This document shows positions 1 through 9,418 of a stretch of DNA of 64,000 nt, piece after piece. A model generated the notes under the pieces. It did no database searches. It saw nothing but the letters and a program-made list of their open reading frames with translations, and was not told where the DNA came from. A program made the translations under genes and the position numbers. The stretch's first letter is position 1; the number at the start of each line of letters is the position of its first letter. This DNA comes from Yersinia massiliensis CCUG 53443. GTDB lineage: Bacteria; Pseudomonadota; Gammaproteobacteria; Enterobacterales; Enterobacteriaceae. The stretch is taken from contig NZ_HE997643.1 of assembly GCF_000312485.1 (NCBI RefSeq), positions 127,492-191,491 on the forward strand. Reading direction: 5' to 3'.

Positions 1-512
1 ATGTGCGGCATGTAGCGCACGATACCTTTACTCGGCTCAACCAGCCCTGGGAGAATAACGGCAATGGCAATCAATTCCCGTAATTTGCGCTGATAGGCGT
101 CGATAAACTGGCTGATGATGTTAAACAGCGCGTGTTCCAACGTTTCTTGCGTACGTTCGGGCAACGAATAATGTTCTTCACCCAGTGACTTGCCGCTCAT
201 GTCAAACAGGGTAATGGTGGCGTCATGGCGGCCTAAGCGGACGGCAATCGTGTGGAACTGGCGATTTTCTGTGACGATGGAAATGGCGCGGCGACCACCG
301 GTGGAGGCTTGCTGATCGACTTCTTTAATCAGCCCGCGCTCCAACAGTTGGCGGGTAATTTTGGTGACGCTGGCGGGCGCTAGCTGGCTGAGATCGGCAA
401 TTTGAATGCGCGAAATCGGGCCTTGTTGGTCAATGAGCCGGTAAACGACGGCACCATTGAGTTGTTTCACAAGATCCACATTACCAATTTGTGACTGTCC
501 GCCAGTGCTCAT
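1..512 (-). CDS. nagC: NagC, GlcNAc-responsive repressor (N-terminal part only)
   Basis: This is the 5' end of an ROK-family transcription factor; the other half lies beyond the window edge. Translation from the ATG at 512 gives 170 codons beginning MSTGGQSQIGNVDLVKQL. An N-terminal winged-helix region (roughly residues 15-80, with PASVTKITRQLLERG) is followed by the start of the ROK sugar-kinase-like fold. In E. coli NagC represses nagBA and nagE until GlcNAc-6-P binds it. Here it sits 16 bp downstream of nagA on the same strand, so it is probably the third gene of nagBAC and represses its own operon. The identification rests on sequence plus context; only the truncation by the window limits it. 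Confidence 0.95.
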   Translation of the reverse strand, partial: MSTGGQSQIGNVDLVKQLNGAVVYRLIDQQGPISRIQIADLSQLAPASVTKITRQLLERGLIKEVDQQASTGGRRAISIVTENRQFHTIAVRLGRHDATITLFDMSGKSLGEEHYSLPERTQETLEHALFNIISQFIDAYQRKLRELIAIAVILPGLVEPSKGIVRYMPH

Positions 513-528
513 CAATACAATTACTCGC

Positions 529-1674
529 TTATTTTAAAACCTCGTTACCATTAACGATGGTTTTAGTGATTTTATAATCGCGGGTAAAGGCAGTCAGGTT
601 GGCTACTTTGCCGACTTCAATGCTCCCTAACTGCTTCTCCACGCCAATGGCGCGGGCCGCATAAAGTGTCGCCATACGCAGTGCTTCATCGAGCGCGATG
701 CCAACATGTTCCACACTGTTTTGAACGGCTTCGATCATCGTCAGTGCTGAACCGCTTAATGTGCCGTTTTCATCCACACATAAACCATTACGATAGTATA
801 TTGTTTTACCGGCAAAAATAAATTGATCAATTTCAGCGCCTGCGGGTGCAGTCGCGTCGGTGACCAGTACCAGTTTGTCGCCTTTCAGGTGTTTTGCTGT
901 CCGGATATTAGCCCAATCAACATGCAAACCATCCGCAATCACGCCGGTATAGAGCTCTGGCGTATCAAAAATTGCCCCGATTAAGCCAGGTTCACGGCCT
1001 GAGATATAAGGCATTGCGTTATAAAGGTGCGTCGCAAAGCCAATACCAGCAGCAAACCCCTTTCGGGCTTCTTTATAGGTTGCGTTCGAGTGACCGGCAG
1101 ACACTAAAATGCCTGCTTCTGCCAGTTGCTGAATATATTTTGCATCGACCATTTCTGGTGCCAGAGTGAGCTTGGTGATCACATCGGCATTTGCGCACAG
1201 ATAATCAATCATTTCGGCGGTTGGCTTACGAATAAACGCCGGATTATGGGTGCCTTTCTTCAATGGGTTCAGGTACGGCCCTTCCAGATGAAGACCCAGT
1301 GCCTGATGCGGGTTTTTTTGCAGATATGAACGCATGACATCAACGGCATGCTTCATAAATTCATCACTGCTGGTGATCAGTGTTGGCAGGAAGCTGGTAC
1401 AACCTGATTTTTCATTTGCGCGTTGCATAATGACCAACGTCTCTTCTGAGATAGCCTCAAGAGAGTCATTGAATTGCACGCCGCCGCAACCATTTAACTG
1501 AACATCAATAAAACCGGGGGCCAGAATGGCACCACCCAAATCACGTATCTCAATACCAGCCGGAAGTTCATCGACAGGACAGATACGTTCGATCAATCCA
1601 TCAGCCACGACAACAGCATGATTATCCAGTACTTCATGGCTGGTATAAATACGGCCGTGAGTTAAAGCGTACAT
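529..1674 (-). CDS. nagA: N-acetylglucosamine-6-phosphate deacetylase
   Basis: A cytoplasmic amidohydrolase that removes acetate from GlcNAc-6-P to give glucosamine-6-P for NagB. At 381 aa it has the usual length. Visible metal and catalytic motifs, all at the family's normal spacing, are HLEGPYLN near residue 130, SAGHSNATY near 195, ATHLYNAMP near 215 and the catalytic Asp in [10 protein letters not shown] near 273. The start ATG at 1674 lies 19 bp after nagB and is preceded by an AAGGGGGC-like ribosome site. It is the second gene of the nagBAC operon, transcribed leftward and divergent from nagE. Nothing unusual was seen. Confidence 0.97.
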   Translation of the reverse strand: MYALTHGRIYTSHEVLDNHAVVVADGLIERICPVDELPAGIEIRDLGGAILAPGFIDVQLNGCGGVQFNDSLEAISEETLVIMQRANEKSGCTSFLPTLITSSDEFMKHAVDVMRSYLQKNPHQALGLHLEGPYLNPLKKGTHNPAFIRKPTAEMIDYLCANADVITKLTLAPEMVDAKYIQQLAEAGILVSAGHSNATYKEARKGFAAGIGFATHLYNAMPYISGREPGLIGAIFDTPELYTGVIADGLHVDWANIRTAKHLKGDKLVLVTDATAPAGAEIDQFIFAGKTIYYRNGLCVDENGTLSGSALTMIEAVQNSVEHVGIALDEALRMATLYAARAIGVEKQLGSIEVGKVANLTAFTRDYKITKTIVNGNEVLK

Positions 1675-1693
1675 CTTAGCCCCCTTATAACAA

Positions 1694-2494
1694 TTAAAGA
1701 TTCTTGACGTTTTCAGCTTCTAATTCGCGGAAATATTTTACCGTTTTCACTTTCAATTCCATTGTGGAAGGCTCGTCGCACACCATGATGGCCTTGGCAT
1801 GCAATTGCAGGCAACTGATGGTCCACATGTGGTTAATGCTACCTTCAACAGCGGCTTGTAAGGCTTGAGCTTTACCGTGGCCGGTCACCAGAATCATGAC
1901 TTCTTCCGCATCCAGCAATGTCCCAACACCAACGGTCAGTGCATATTTCGGCACGAGGTTTGCATCACCACCAAAGAAACGTGAGTTAGCGATACGGGTT
2001 TCTTGAGTCAGGGTTTTGATACGAGTACGTGACGCCAAAGAAGAAGCGGGTTCGTTAAAGGCGATATGGCCATCGACACCAACGCCACCCATGAACAGAT
2101 TGATTTTACCGTAAGACTTAATTTTCTCTTCGTAACGACGGCATTCTTCATCGATATCCGGTGCGTTACCATTGAGCAGGTTAATATTTTCAGCAGGGAT
2201 ATCAACATGATCGAAGAAGTTGGTGTGCATGAAAGTGTAGTAGCTTTCAGGGTGTTCTTGCGGCAACCCAACATACTCATCCATGTTAAATGTGACAACG
2301 TTTTTGAAGCTAACATCACCGGCTTTATGCATAGCAACCAAGTGTTTATAAGCTTCCATCGGTGTTCCACCGGTCGGCAGGCCCAGAACAAATGGACGCT
2401 CCGCAGTCGGTTTGAACGCATTAATGCGATTAACGATATGGCGTGCTGCCCATTTACCCACTTCTGTGGTGTTTTTCAGTGGAATAAGTCTCAT
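1694..2494 (-). CDS. nagB: Glucosamine-6-phosphate deaminase
   Basis: Converts glucosamine-6-P to fructose-6-P and ammonia, the step that feeds amino sugars into glycolysis. The protein is 266 aa, identical in length to E. coli NagB, which is allosterically activated by GlcNAc-6-P. Recognisable features are the N-terminal [14 protein letters not shown] in the phosphate-binding loop, and [12 protein letters not shown] carrying the catalytic His near residue 143 and Glu near 148. An AGAGGTG ribosome site precedes the ATG at 2494. It is the first gene of nagBAC; the intergenic region to nagE holds CRP-like and NagC-like sites, as expected for catabolite control plus GlcNAc induction. Confidence 0.97.
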   Translation of the reverse strand: MRLIPLKNTTEVGKWAARHIVNRINAFKPTAERPFVLGLPTGGTPMEAYKHLVAMHKAGDVSFKNVVTFNMDEYVGLPQEHPESYYTFMHTNFFDHVDIPAENINLLNGNAPDIDEECRRYEEKIKSYGKINLFMGGVGVDGHIAFNEPASSLASRTRIKTLTQETRIANSRFFGGDANLVPKYALTVGVGTLLDAEEVMILVTGHGKAQALQAAVEGSINHMWTISCLQLHAKAIMVCDEPSTMELKVKTVKYFRELEAENVKNL

Positions 2495-2668
2495 CTTGCA
2501 CCTCTTAGGATTGAGAATAGTGGCTATACTCTACGCGGTTTGAATCATTCAGCTAAGCGTAACTCAGATTCTGACTCGTGCGTTGGTACAATGCATTGTT
2601 CATTTTTCGAATGATAAAATAAGTTTTATGTGATGGCTAGTCCATTGGTGCTTTTTCGCTAGTTTTTG

Positions 2669-2682
2669 GTGACATTTATCAC
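2669..2682. promoter_or_regulatory. Candidate CRP site between nagB and nagE
   Basis: A perfect GTGA-N6-TCAC core (flanked G...A) lies in the divergent nagB/nagE spacer. The E. coli nagB-nagE region is known to be activated by cAMP-CRP, which supports the assignment. No footprint is available; this is a motif match plus context. Confidence 0.6.
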
Positions 2683-2699
2683 AAAATAGGGGGTTTTAA

Positions 2700-2712
2700 T
2701 TTGCGTTACGAA
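2700..2712. promoter_or_regulatory. Candidate NagC operator upstream of nagE
   Basis: TTTGCGTTACGAA is a 13-bp imperfect palindrome in AT-rich flanks, 136 bp before the preferred nagE start and 18 bp beyond the CRP-like site. It has the same layout as TTCGCGTCGCGAA at 7355-7367 in front of chiP, the other expected NagC target in the window. NagC represses these genes in E. coli and prefers AT-rich sites with a central C/G-containing palindrome. A second NagC site for looping would be expected nearer nagB; none could be assigned with confidence. Confidence 0.5.
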
Positions 2713-2847
2713 ATAAATTTTTTACACTCCAGCATGAGTCATTCGTGCCGTAAATAAATAAAAATGTGCAATGCGTATTTCTAAAAGGTAGTGAGTAAAA
2801 TAAATAAACTACTTAAAGGGTCCGGTCTCGGACGAATAGGGGGAAAA

Positions 2848-4875
2848 GTGAATATTCTTAGTTACTTGCAAAAAGTAGGTCGAGCATTGATGGTCCCTGT
2901 GGCCACATTGCCTGCCGCCGCGATATTGATGGGTGTAGGTTATTGGATCGACCCCGTTAGCTGGGGTGGCGATAATGCCTTAGCGGCATTATTTATTAAA
3001 TCCGGTGCTGCAATCATCGATAACATGTCAGTACTGTTCGCTATTGGTGTGGCTTACGGTATGTCAAAAGATAAAGACGGTGCTGCTGCACTGACCGGCT
3101 TTGTCGGCTTCTTAGTCTTAACGACGCTGTGTTCACCTGCTGCGGTTTCAATGATTCAAAAGATCCCGCTTGATCAAGTGCCTGCGGCCTTCGGCAAAAT
3201 CAACAACCAGTTCGTTGGTATCATGGTTGGTATCATCTCGGCTGAGTTGTACAACCGCTACAGCGGTGTGGAATTGCCAAAAGCACTCTCCTTCTTCAGT
3301 GGCCGCCGTCTGGTTCCGATTCTGACGTCCTTCCTGATGATCGTTGTTGCTTTCATCATGATGTACCTCTGGCCGCTGATTTATAACGCATTGGTGACCT
3401 TCGGTGAATACATCAAAGATATGGGGTCAATTGGTGCGGGTATCTACGCCTTCTTCAACCGTTTACTGATCCCAGTCGGCCTGCATCATGCACTGAACTC
3501 CGTGTTCTGGTTTGACGTAGCCGGTATTAACGATATTCCTAACTTCTTGGGTGGCCAACAGTCTATCGACGCCGGTAAAGCCGTTGCAGGTATCACGGGT
3601 CGTTATCAGGCTGGTTTCTTCCCGATTATGATGTTTGGTTTGCCGGGTGCTGCATTGGCGATTTATCACTGTGCACGTCCAGAAAATAAAGCGAAAGTGG
3701 CGGGTATCATGTTGGCGGGGGCATTTGCTGCCTTCTTCACCGGTATCACCGAACCCCTTGAGTTCTCCTTCATGTTCGTTGCGCCAGTGCTGTACTTCAT
3801 CCACGCTGTGTTAACCGGTATTTCCGTGTTCATCGCCGCGACTATGCATTGGATCGCAGGTTTTGGCTTCAGCGCCGGTTTGGTGGATATGGTGCTGTCT
3901 TCCCGTAACCCGCTGGCGACACAATGGTACATGCTGATCCCACAAGGTCTGGTGTTCTTCGCCATTTACTACGTGGTATTCCGTTTCACTATCAAGAAAT
4001 TCAATTTATTGACTCCAGGCCGTGAACTGGCTGTTGAAGGCAGTGAAGAAGATGGCTATGACGTGAACGTGAATAACACGCCAGCGGTTAATGAGAGTGA
4101 AATTAACGGTCTGGCTCGTCGCTACATTGGTGCTATCGGTGGTTCAGATAACCTCACGGGTATCGATGCCTGTATTACTCGTCTGCGTTTGAACGTGAAA
4201 GATTCTGCATTGGTGAATGACAGTGTCGCGAAGCGTTTAGGGGCATCGGGTGTGATTCGCCTGAATAAACAAAGTGTGCAAGTGATCGTTGGGACGCGTG
4301 CGGAACTGATTGCTTCGGCGATGCGTGTGGTGTTGGCTGGTGGTCCGGTTCCGGCTGCAAGCACGGCTGCTGCCGCGGCTCAGCCTCAGGCTGTCGTTAA
4401 CAATGCTAAAACAGCTTCGCTAGTGTTGGTTTCGCCAATTAGTGGTGATGTTGTGGCGCTGGAACAAGTTCCTGATGAAGCCTTTGCCAGCAAAGCCGTT
4501 GGTGATGGTGTTGCCATACGTCCTACCGATAAAACGGTAGTTTCTCCAGCAAGCGGTACCATCGTTAAAATCTTCAATACCGACCATGCATTCTGCCTAG
4601 AAACAGAAACGGGTGCTGAGATTGTGGTTCATATCGGGATTGATACTGTGAAACTCAATGGCCAAGGCTTTACTCGCTTGGTTGAAGAGGGGGCAACTGT
4701 GGTTGCCGGTCAACCTGTGTTGGAGCTTGATCTGGATTATCTGAACGCCAATGCGCGCTCAATGATTAGTCCTGTCGTGGTGAGCAACATTGATGATTAC
4801 GCCGGTATCTCATTGCTGGCAGGTGACTCAGTGGTCGCTGGTCAAAGCCAATTGTTTGAGATTCGTGGCAAATAA
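2848..4875 (+). CDS. nagE: PTS N-acetylglucosamine transporter, EIICBA
   Basis: Single-chain PTS permease that imports and phosphorylates GlcNAc at the inner membrane. The order is EIIC (about residues 1-385, many membrane segments), EIIB (about 405-480, phospho-Cys in DACITRLRLN), an Ala-rich linker and EIIA (about 520-675, phospho-His in VVHIGIDTVKLNG). The reading frame is open from a GTG at 2791, but the GTG at 2848 is preferred. It is preceded by AGGGGG (2838-2843), and the product MNILSYLQKVGRALM aligns with the N-terminus of E. coli NagE; this gives 675 aa. Upstream use of 2791 would add 19 residues. Expected to be repressed by NagC and activated by CRP. Confidence 0.95.
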   Translation: MNILSYLQKVGRALMVPVATLPAAAILMGVGYWIDPVSWGGDNALAALFIKSGAAIIDNMSVLFAIGVAYGMSKDKDGAAALTGFVGFLVLTTLCSPAAVSMIQKIPLDQVPAAFGKINNQFVGIMVGIISAELYNRYSGVELPKALSFFSGRRLVPILTSFLMIVVAFIMMYLWPLIYNALVTFGEYIKDMGSIGAGIYAFFNRLLIPVGLHHALNSVFWFDVAGINDIPNFLGGQQSIDAGKAVAGITGRYQAGFFPIMMFGLPGAALAIYHCARPENKAKVAGIMLAGAFAAFFTGITEPLEFSFMFVAPVLYFIHAVLTGISVFIAATMHWIAGFGFSAGLVDMVLSSRNPLATQWYMLIPQGLVFFAIYYVVFRFTIKKFNLLTPGRELAVEGSEEDGYDVNVNNTPAVNESEINGLARRYIGAIGGSDNLTGIDACITRLRLNVKDSALVNDSVAKRLGASGVIRLNKQSVQVIVGTRAELIASAMRVVLAGGPVPAASTAAAAAQPQAVVNNAKTASLVLVSPISGDVVALEQVPDEAFASKAVGDGVAIRPTDKTVVSPASGTIVKIFNTDHAFCLETETGAEIVVHIGIDTVKLNGQGFTRLVEEGATVVAGQPVLELDLDYLNANARSMISPVVVSNIDDYAGISLLAGDSVVAGQSQLFEIRGK

Positions 4876-4929
4876 TTCGCTAGGGGTGCTGAAGTCCTGA
4901 GCACCTGACCAACATTTTCGTCACAGTAA

Positions 4930-4961
4930 CGGGAAGAGAGCCATCTCTTCTCGTTTTTTTT
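4930..4961 (+). terminator. Rho-independent terminator of nagE
   Basis: A 10-bp stem (one G-T pair) pairs CGGGAAGAGA with TCTCTTCTCG around a GCCA loop, followed immediately by eight T. It lies 54 bp after the nagE stop and before glnS. Confidence 0.85.
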
Positions 4962-5053
4962 ATTTTGTTTGCCGAACAAACGGTTGTTTCCGGGCCGGGC
5001 TTGTTGGATTATATGCGGTTATATTTGTTGCGTTTGCATTGAGGAAAAGAACA

Positions 5054-6721
5054 ATGAGTGAGGCAGAAGCCCGCCCGAGTAATTTTATCCGTCAGATTAT
5101 TGACGAAGATTTAGCCAGCGGCAAACACACGTCGGTCCACACCCGCTTCCCGCCGGAGCCAAACGGCTACCTGCATATTGGTCATGCGAAATCCATTTGT
5201 CTGAATTTTGGTATCGCGCAAGACTATCATGGCCAATGCAACTTACGTTTTGATGACACCAATCCGGTGAAAGAAGATGTCGAGTTCGTTGAGTCTATTA
5301 AGCATGACGTAGAGTGGTTAGGCTTCACCTGGAGCGGTGATGTACGTTACTCCTCAGACTACTTTGATCAACTGTACCAATACGCGATAGAGCTGATTAA
5401 CAAGGGCTTGGCGTATGTGGATGAGTTAACCGCTGAACAGATGCGCGAATATCGCGGCACACTGACTGCACCGGGTAAAAACAGCCCGTATCGTGATCGC
5501 AGTGTGGAAGAGAACTTAGCGCTGTTTGAAAAAATGCGTGCAGGTGGCTTTGCAGAAGGCACTGCTTGTCTGCGTGCCAAAATTGATATGGCGTCACCTT
5601 TTATCGTGATGCGTGATCCGGTGCTGTATCGCATTAAGTTTGCTGAACATCATCAGTCTGGTAACAAGTGGTGCATCTACCCGATGTATGACTTTACCCA
5701 TTGCATTTCTGATGCGATTGAAGGGATCACCCATTCACTGTGTACGCTGGAGTTCCAGGATAACCGTCGCCTGTATGATTGGGTGCTGGATAATATCTCC
5801 ATTGAATGCCATCCACGGCAGTATGAGTTCTCCCGCCTGAATCTCGAATACGCCATTATGTCTAAGCGCAAGCTGAACCTATTGGTGACTGAGAAGGTGG
5901 TAGAAGGCTGGGATGACCCTCGTATGCCAACCATTTCAGGCTTACGTCGTCGTGGCTATACCGCAGCCTCTATCCGTGAGTTCTGCCGCCGTATTGGTGT
6001 GACTAAGCAGGATAACAACGTTGAGATGATGTCATTGGAATCTTGTATCCGTGATGATCTGAACGAAAATGCTCCACGGGCAATGGCTGTGCTTGATCCG
6101 ATTAAGGTTATTATCGAAAACCGTGCGGCAGGGGAAGAGTGGTTGACGATGCCAAATCATCCTAACAATCCGGACATGGGGACTCGTCAGGTTCCGTTCG
6201 ATAGTGAGATTTACATCGATCGCGCAGATTTCCGTGAAGAAGCGAACAAGCAATACAAGCGTTTGGTGCTGGGCAAAGAAGTGCGTCTGCGCAATGCTTA
6301 TGTGATCAAAGCTGAGCGTGTTGAGAAAGACGCTGAAGGGAATGTGACGACACTGTATTGCAGCTATGACGCAGAAACACTGAACAAAGATCCCGCTGAT
6401 GGCCGTAAAGTGAAAGGTGTGATTCACTGGGTTTCCGTTAAGCACGCGTTACCGGCGGAAATTCGTTTATACGACCGTTTGTTTAGTGTACCAAACCCAG
6501 CCGCGGCAGAGGATTTCCTGTCAACGATTAACCCTGAGTCATTAGTTATTCGTCAGGGCTTCGTTGAGCCGAGCTTGGTAAATGCTGTGCCAGAGAAAAC
6601 CTATCAGTTTGAGCGTGAAGGTTATTTCTGTGCTGATAGCCGCTATTCAAAGCCTGATGCCTTGGTGTTTAACCGTACCGTTGGCTTGCGTGATACGTGG
6701 GCAGCCAAAGTAACCAGCTAA
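5054..6721 (+). CDS. glnS: Glutaminyl-tRNA synthetase
   Basis: Class I aminoacyl-tRNA synthetase charging tRNA-Gln. The catalytic Rossmann fold carries the HIGH signature in [15 protein letters not shown] near residue 35 and the KMSKS equivalent in IMSKRKLN near 270; the anticodon-binding beta-barrels follow. The ATG at 5054 with upstream GAGGAAA gives 555 aa, close to the 554 of E. coli; a TTG at 5039 in the same frame would add five residues and is not needed. It is a monocistronic essential gene. A YPAL-like repeat has inserted into its terminator. Confidence 0.97.
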   Translation: MSEAEARPSNFIRQIIDEDLASGKHTSVHTRFPPEPNGYLHIGHAKSICLNFGIAQDYHGQCNLRFDDTNPVKEDVEFVESIKHDVEWLGFTWSGDVRYSSDYFDQLYQYAIELINKGLAYVDELTAEQMREYRGTLTAPGKNSPYRDRSVEENLALFEKMRAGGFAEGTACLRAKIDMASPFIVMRDPVLYRIKFAEHHQSGNKWCIYPMYDFTHCISDAIEGITHSLCTLEFQDNRRLYDWVLDNISIECHPRQYEFSRLNLEYAIMSKRKLNLLVTEKVVEGWDDPRMPTISGLRRRGYTAASIREFCRRIGVTKQDNNVEMMSLESCIRDDLNENAPRAMAVLDPIKVIIENRAAGEEWLTMPNHPNNPDMGTRQVPFDSEIYIDRADFREEANKQYKRLVLGKEVRLRNAYVIKAERVEKDAEGNVTTLYCSYDAETLNKDPADGRKVKGVIHWVSVKHALPAEIRLYDRLFSVPNPAAAEDFLSTINPESLVIRQGFVEPSLVNAVPEKTYQFEREGYFCADSRYSKPDALVFNRTVGLRDTWAAKVTS

Positions 6722-6745
6722 GCGTTACCTCCGATTCAATTCAAT

Positions 6746-6950
6746 TGGCGTGGCATAGTCCACGTCTGAGGATATTGATAAGGAGCCCTAGCGAAGAGAA
6801 TAGGCAGATCGTAAAGACGCCGTAAAATCATCCCTGATGGCTCGAGCCGCGCCATCCTTGGCGCGGACACTTTACTCCTCCACCTGTTCTCACCGTTCCC
6901 CATCGAGTTATCGGTGGGGAGCAATAATCTATGGCGTGGCATAGTCCACG
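6746..6950. repeat. YPAL-like miniature repeat inserted in the glnS terminator, with 19-bp target duplication
   Basis: The 19-bp sequence TGGCGTGGCATAGTCCACG is present exactly at 6746-6764 and 6932-6950 and brackets a 167-bp segment (6765-6931). The segment contains a strong central hairpin (CCGCGCCA...TTGGCGCGG) and complementary GTAAAG/CTTTAC arms. Its core recurs in inverse orientation at 51972-52141. Size, terminator targeting and long direct repeats agree with the YPAL elements described from yersiniae as non-coding mobile sequences. The duplication restores an intact terminator on the distal side. The family name is from memory; repeat and duplication are read directly. Confidence 0.8.
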
Positions 6951-6958
6951 CCTTTTTT
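6933..6958 (+). terminator. Terminator of glnS (distal copy)
   Basis: Stem GGCGTGG/CCACGCC with loop CATAGT, followed by six T. The proximal copy at 6747-6764 was cut by the repeat insertion and lacks the final two stem bases and the T tract, so the functional terminator now lies downstream of the repeat, which should be part of the glnS transcript. Confidence 0.8.
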
Positions 6959-7305
6959 ATATTCCTTTTATGCCCATTTCTGCGTTTTAACAGGATCCTT
7001 GTTTTGTTTATTAAACATTCGGTTCCCCCTCATCGAATGACTCACTTTCTGCTTTTTCCGCTGGTCAATATCAACTGATTCCTAAGTTTTGTTGTAATGA
7101 CGCCCCATTCTGTAAGTCTTTCTTAAATATTCGCTTTACGAATTAACTGAGGAAATATCCTCATTTTTATTCAAAATTTATCCCGTTAATGAGGATTTGC
7201 TGAAACCATTCAAGATGTCAATGAGAGACGATTTGCCTTCTAAAAAATCTCCTTATGCATTGTTTTTAAAGAATTTGTGATGTCTGTAATATTTTTTCAC
7301 AATTA

Positions 7306-7321
7306 TGTGCTCATGGTCATA
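7306..7321. promoter_or_regulatory. Possible CRP site upstream of chiP
   Basis: TGTGC-N6-TCATA matches eight of the ten conserved CRP positions. It is 34 bp before the NagC-like palindrome. Chitoporin genes are commonly catabolite-controlled, but this is a weak motif match only. Confidence 0.3.
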
Positions 7322-7354
7322 TTTTGAATAATTTTCGACTTTTTTAATTGATAA

Positions 7355-7367
7355 TTCGCGTCGCGAA
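7355..7367. promoter_or_regulatory. Candidate NagC operator upstream of chiP
   Basis: TTCGCGTCGCGAA is a perfect 13-bp palindrome around a central T, in AT-rich flanks, roughly 200 bp before the chiP start. NagC is known to repress chiP in E. coli and Salmonella. The same 13-bp layout appears before nagE at 2700-2712. Confidence 0.6.
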
Positions 7368-7543
7368 AAATAGTCTGTGTTCCAGCAGCAATCTCCAGAA
7401 CGTTTATCAACAGAGACGTTTTTTTAAATCAGTAGCCGCTGGTGGCGAATTTTTCTCCCCAGCAAAATTTTACCCACTTAGGGTTTTTTTGAGGCTGAAC
7501 CTGTGAGCTGTGGTGGACATAGGCAAAGCACTTTAAATGTGAT

Positions 7544-7558
7544 GTCAAAGAGGAATTT
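7544..7558 (+). promoter_or_regulatory. ChiX small-RNA pairing site over the chiP ribosome binding site
   Basis: GTCAAAGAGGAATTT is, over all 15 nt, the reverse complement of the ChiX (MicM) seed region as remembered from E. coli and Salmonella. It covers the chiP Shine-Dalgarno AGAGGA, six bases before the ATG at 7565. In those species ChiX blocks chiP translation until the chb mRNA traps ChiX in the presence of chitosugars. The ChiX gene itself is not in this window. Confidence 0.75.
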
Positions 7559-7564
7559 TTTCTT

Positions 7565-8968
7565 ATGGTTACGCACGTTGCTAAACGCAAAACGTTAGCA
7601 CTCGCTGTCGCGGGTGCATTGTTAGGGACGGGGTTTATGGTGACCCCAGAGGCCAAGGCAGAAGGCTTTGTTGATGATTCGTCACTGACCGGTGGTATTT
7701 ATTATTGGCAACGCCAGCGTGACCGTAAGGATTTAACCCCAGGGAGCGCAGAGTACGGTAAGTATGTCGCTAACCTGCATCATTCAACGTTTAACGCTAA
7801 TCTGGACTTCTCATCCGGCTACGCAGCAGACATGTTCGGTATCGACTTAGCCGCTTTTGGCGCGGTTGAAATGACCAACAGCGGCCCAGCCGCACCCAAC
7901 GAAATTGGTTTCAGTGATGCTAAAACCCGTTGGGATGAAAAATGGACCGGCGATAAAAGCGGCGTGAGCGTTTACAAAGCGGCAGCTAAGTTCAAGCTGG
8001 GTGACTTCTGGGCACGCGGCGGTTATATCCAGCCGACTGGCCAGACATTATTAGCGCCGCATTGGAGCTTTATGCCAGGGACTTATCGCGGTGCGGAAGG
8101 CGGCGCAAAATTTGATTTTGATACAGCAGGTGCACTGTCCATGTCTTACATGTGGACTGATGAATATAAAGCGCCTTGGTATCAAAACATGTACAACTTC
8201 CGTCAGGCAGATGGCTTGACTGGCATCAGTTACTTGCACTCCATCGGGGCTAAATACGACTTCAAAAACAAATTGGTCATGGAAGCCGCATTCGGTCAAG
8301 CCAAAGACTATATGGATCAGTATTTTGCCAAAGCGTCTTACGCCTTCCCTGTCGCGGGTAACGACCTGCGTACTTCTTACCAGTTCTATGGTGCGAAAGA
8401 TAAAGTCGACGGCGGCGCTAGCAATGTTAACGACGTCTATGACGGTTTAGCGTGGTTGCAAGCGCTGACATTAGGTTACACCACTGGGCCATTTGACTTG
8501 CGCTTAGAAGGAACTTGGGCCAAAGCTGAAGGTAATCAAGGTTACTTCCTGCAACGTATGACCCCTGGTTATGCCACATCGAATGGCCGCTTGGACGTTT
8601 GGTGGGATTCCCGTTCTGACTTCAACGCCAACGGTGAGAAAGCGCTGTTTGGTGGCGTGATGTATGACCTGAAAAACTGGAATTTAGCCGGTTGGTCAGT
8701 CGGGACATCTTATGCATATGGTTGGGATGCAAAACCGAGTTCTAATCCTAAATTTGACCAAAATACACGCCTGAAAGAGTCTGCATGGAACTTTGACATT
8801 CTCTACACCCTGCAAGAAGGTCGTGCAAAAGGCACCTTGTTCAAACTGCATTACACCATGTACGACAACCACACCAATATCCCAAGCTATGGTGGCGGTT
8901 TCGGCAACATATTCCAGGATGAGAAAGACGTTAAATTCATCGTAATTGCACCATTTACCATCTTCTGA
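7565..8968 (+). CDS. chiP: Chitoporin, OprD-family outer-membrane channel
   Basis: Outer-membrane porin for chitooligosaccharides. The 467-residue product has a cleavable signal peptide (about residues 1-32, ending near EAKAEGF), a mature domain rich in alternating aromatic strands typical of OprD-type barrels, and a C-terminal Phe (APFTIF), the usual outer-membrane assembly signal. The ATG at 7565 follows AGAGGA at good spacing. It is the first gene of chiP-chiQ-chitobiase, matching the chiPQ-ctb arrangement known from Serratia marcescens. Regulation is probably by NagC at transcription and by ChiX at translation. Confidence 0.92.
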   Translation: MVTHVAKRKTLALAVAGALLGTGFMVTPEAKAEGFVDDSSLTGGIYYWQRQRDRKDLTPGSAEYGKYVANLHHSTFNANLDFSSGYAADMFGIDLAAFGAVEMTNSGPAAPNEIGFSDAKTRWDEKWTGDKSGVSVYKAAAKFKLGDFWARGGYIQPTGQTLLAPHWSFMPGTYRGAEGGAKFDFDTAGALSMSYMWTDEYKAPWYQNMYNFRQADGLTGISYLHSIGAKYDFKNKLVMEAAFGQAKDYMDQYFAKASYAFPVAGNDLRTSYQFYGAKDKVDGGASNVNDVYDGLAWLQALTLGYTTGPFDLRLEGTWAKAEGNQGYFLQRMTPGYATSNGRLDVWWDSRSDFNANGEKALFGGVMYDLKNWNLAGWSVGTSYAYGWDAKPSSNPKFDQNTRLKESAWNFDILYTLQEGRAKGTLFKLHYTMYDNHTNIPSYGGGFGNIFQDEKDVKFIVIAPFTIF

Positions 8969-8975
8969 TTGCCAT

Positions 8976-8995
8976 CCCCAGCGGCCGCGCTGGGG
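8976..8995 (+). other. Stem-loop between chiP and chiQ
   Basis: Perfect 8-bp stem CCCCAGCG/CGCTGGGG with loop GCCG, eight bases after the chiP stop. No T tract follows, so it is more likely an mRNA-stabilising or processing hairpin than a terminator. Confidence 0.6.
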
Positions 8996-9014
8996 CCATA
9001 ATGGAGCATGTGTC

Positions 9015-9341
9015 ATGAAAAAAACGCTTTTTATTATTGCTGCTGTATTGGGACTCAGTGCTTGTGCGCCCCAAACCCCGGTTCAGCCAGAAGATACCAA
9101 ACTGAAACAAGCTTACAGCGCTTGTATCAATGCTAGCGAAGGCTCGCCAGAGAGATTGATTCCCTGCAAAGCCGTATTGAATGTGTTGAAGCAAGAAAAA
9201 GCGCATCAGGCGTTTACTGACAAAGAGACTGTCCGCGTATTGGATTACCAGCGTTGCATTGACGCCGCGCATACCGGTAATGGTCAGGCGTATGACGCGC
9301 AGTGTGGAAAATTATGGCAAGAAATTCGCGCCAATAATTAA
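9015..9341 (+). CDS. chiQ: ChiQ, small outer-membrane-type lipoprotein
   Basis: A 108-residue lipoprotein with a signal peptide (MKKTLFIIAAVLG) and lipobox LSAC, giving a lipidated Cys near residue 19. The mature part contains several further Cys residues (YSACINA, IPCKAV, YQRCID, DAQCGK), plausibly disulphide-bonded in the periplasm. It corresponds to ChiQ/YbfN, encoded next to chitoporin in E. coli and Serratia. The exact role is not known from sequence. The start ATG at 9015 is chosen because it begins the signal peptide; an in-frame upstream ATG at 8946 overlaps chiP and is rejected. Confidence 0.88.
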   Translation: MKKTLFIIAAVLGLSACAPQTPVQPEDTKLKQAYSACINASEGSPERLIPCKAVLNVLKQEKAHQAFTDKETVRVLDYQRCIDAAHTGNGQAYDAQCGKLWQEIRANN

Positions 9342-9347
9342 GCTAAC

Positions 9348-9398
9348 AATAATTCAGCCAGCAGTAATACTTCCAGTAGTGGCTCTGGCTGAATTATT
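9348..9398 (+). other. Long stem-loop between chiQ and chitobiase
   Basis: A perfect 13-bp inverted repeat (AATAATTCAGCCA with TGGCTGAATTATT) encloses a 25-nt loop and lies between the chiQ stop and the chitobiase ribosome site. No T run follows. It may act as a partial terminator or stability element that separates expression of porin and enzyme. Confidence 0.6.
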
Positions 9399-9418
9399 AA
9401 TTACGGATGAGGTTAGTG

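Larger units (their letters stand above)
6959..7564. other. Long regulatory spacer upstream of chiP
   Basis: About 600 bp of AT-rich sequence without a plausible gene. It holds a CRP-like site, a NagC-like palindrome and the ChiX pairing site, listed separately. No tRNA or recognised riboswitch was seen in it. Confidence 0.6.

Noticed and set aside
2601..2620. Second NagC operator near nagB
   Set aside because: The AT-rich sequence around TTCGAATGATAAAA lacks the clear dyad of the site at 2700-2712, so it was not listed.
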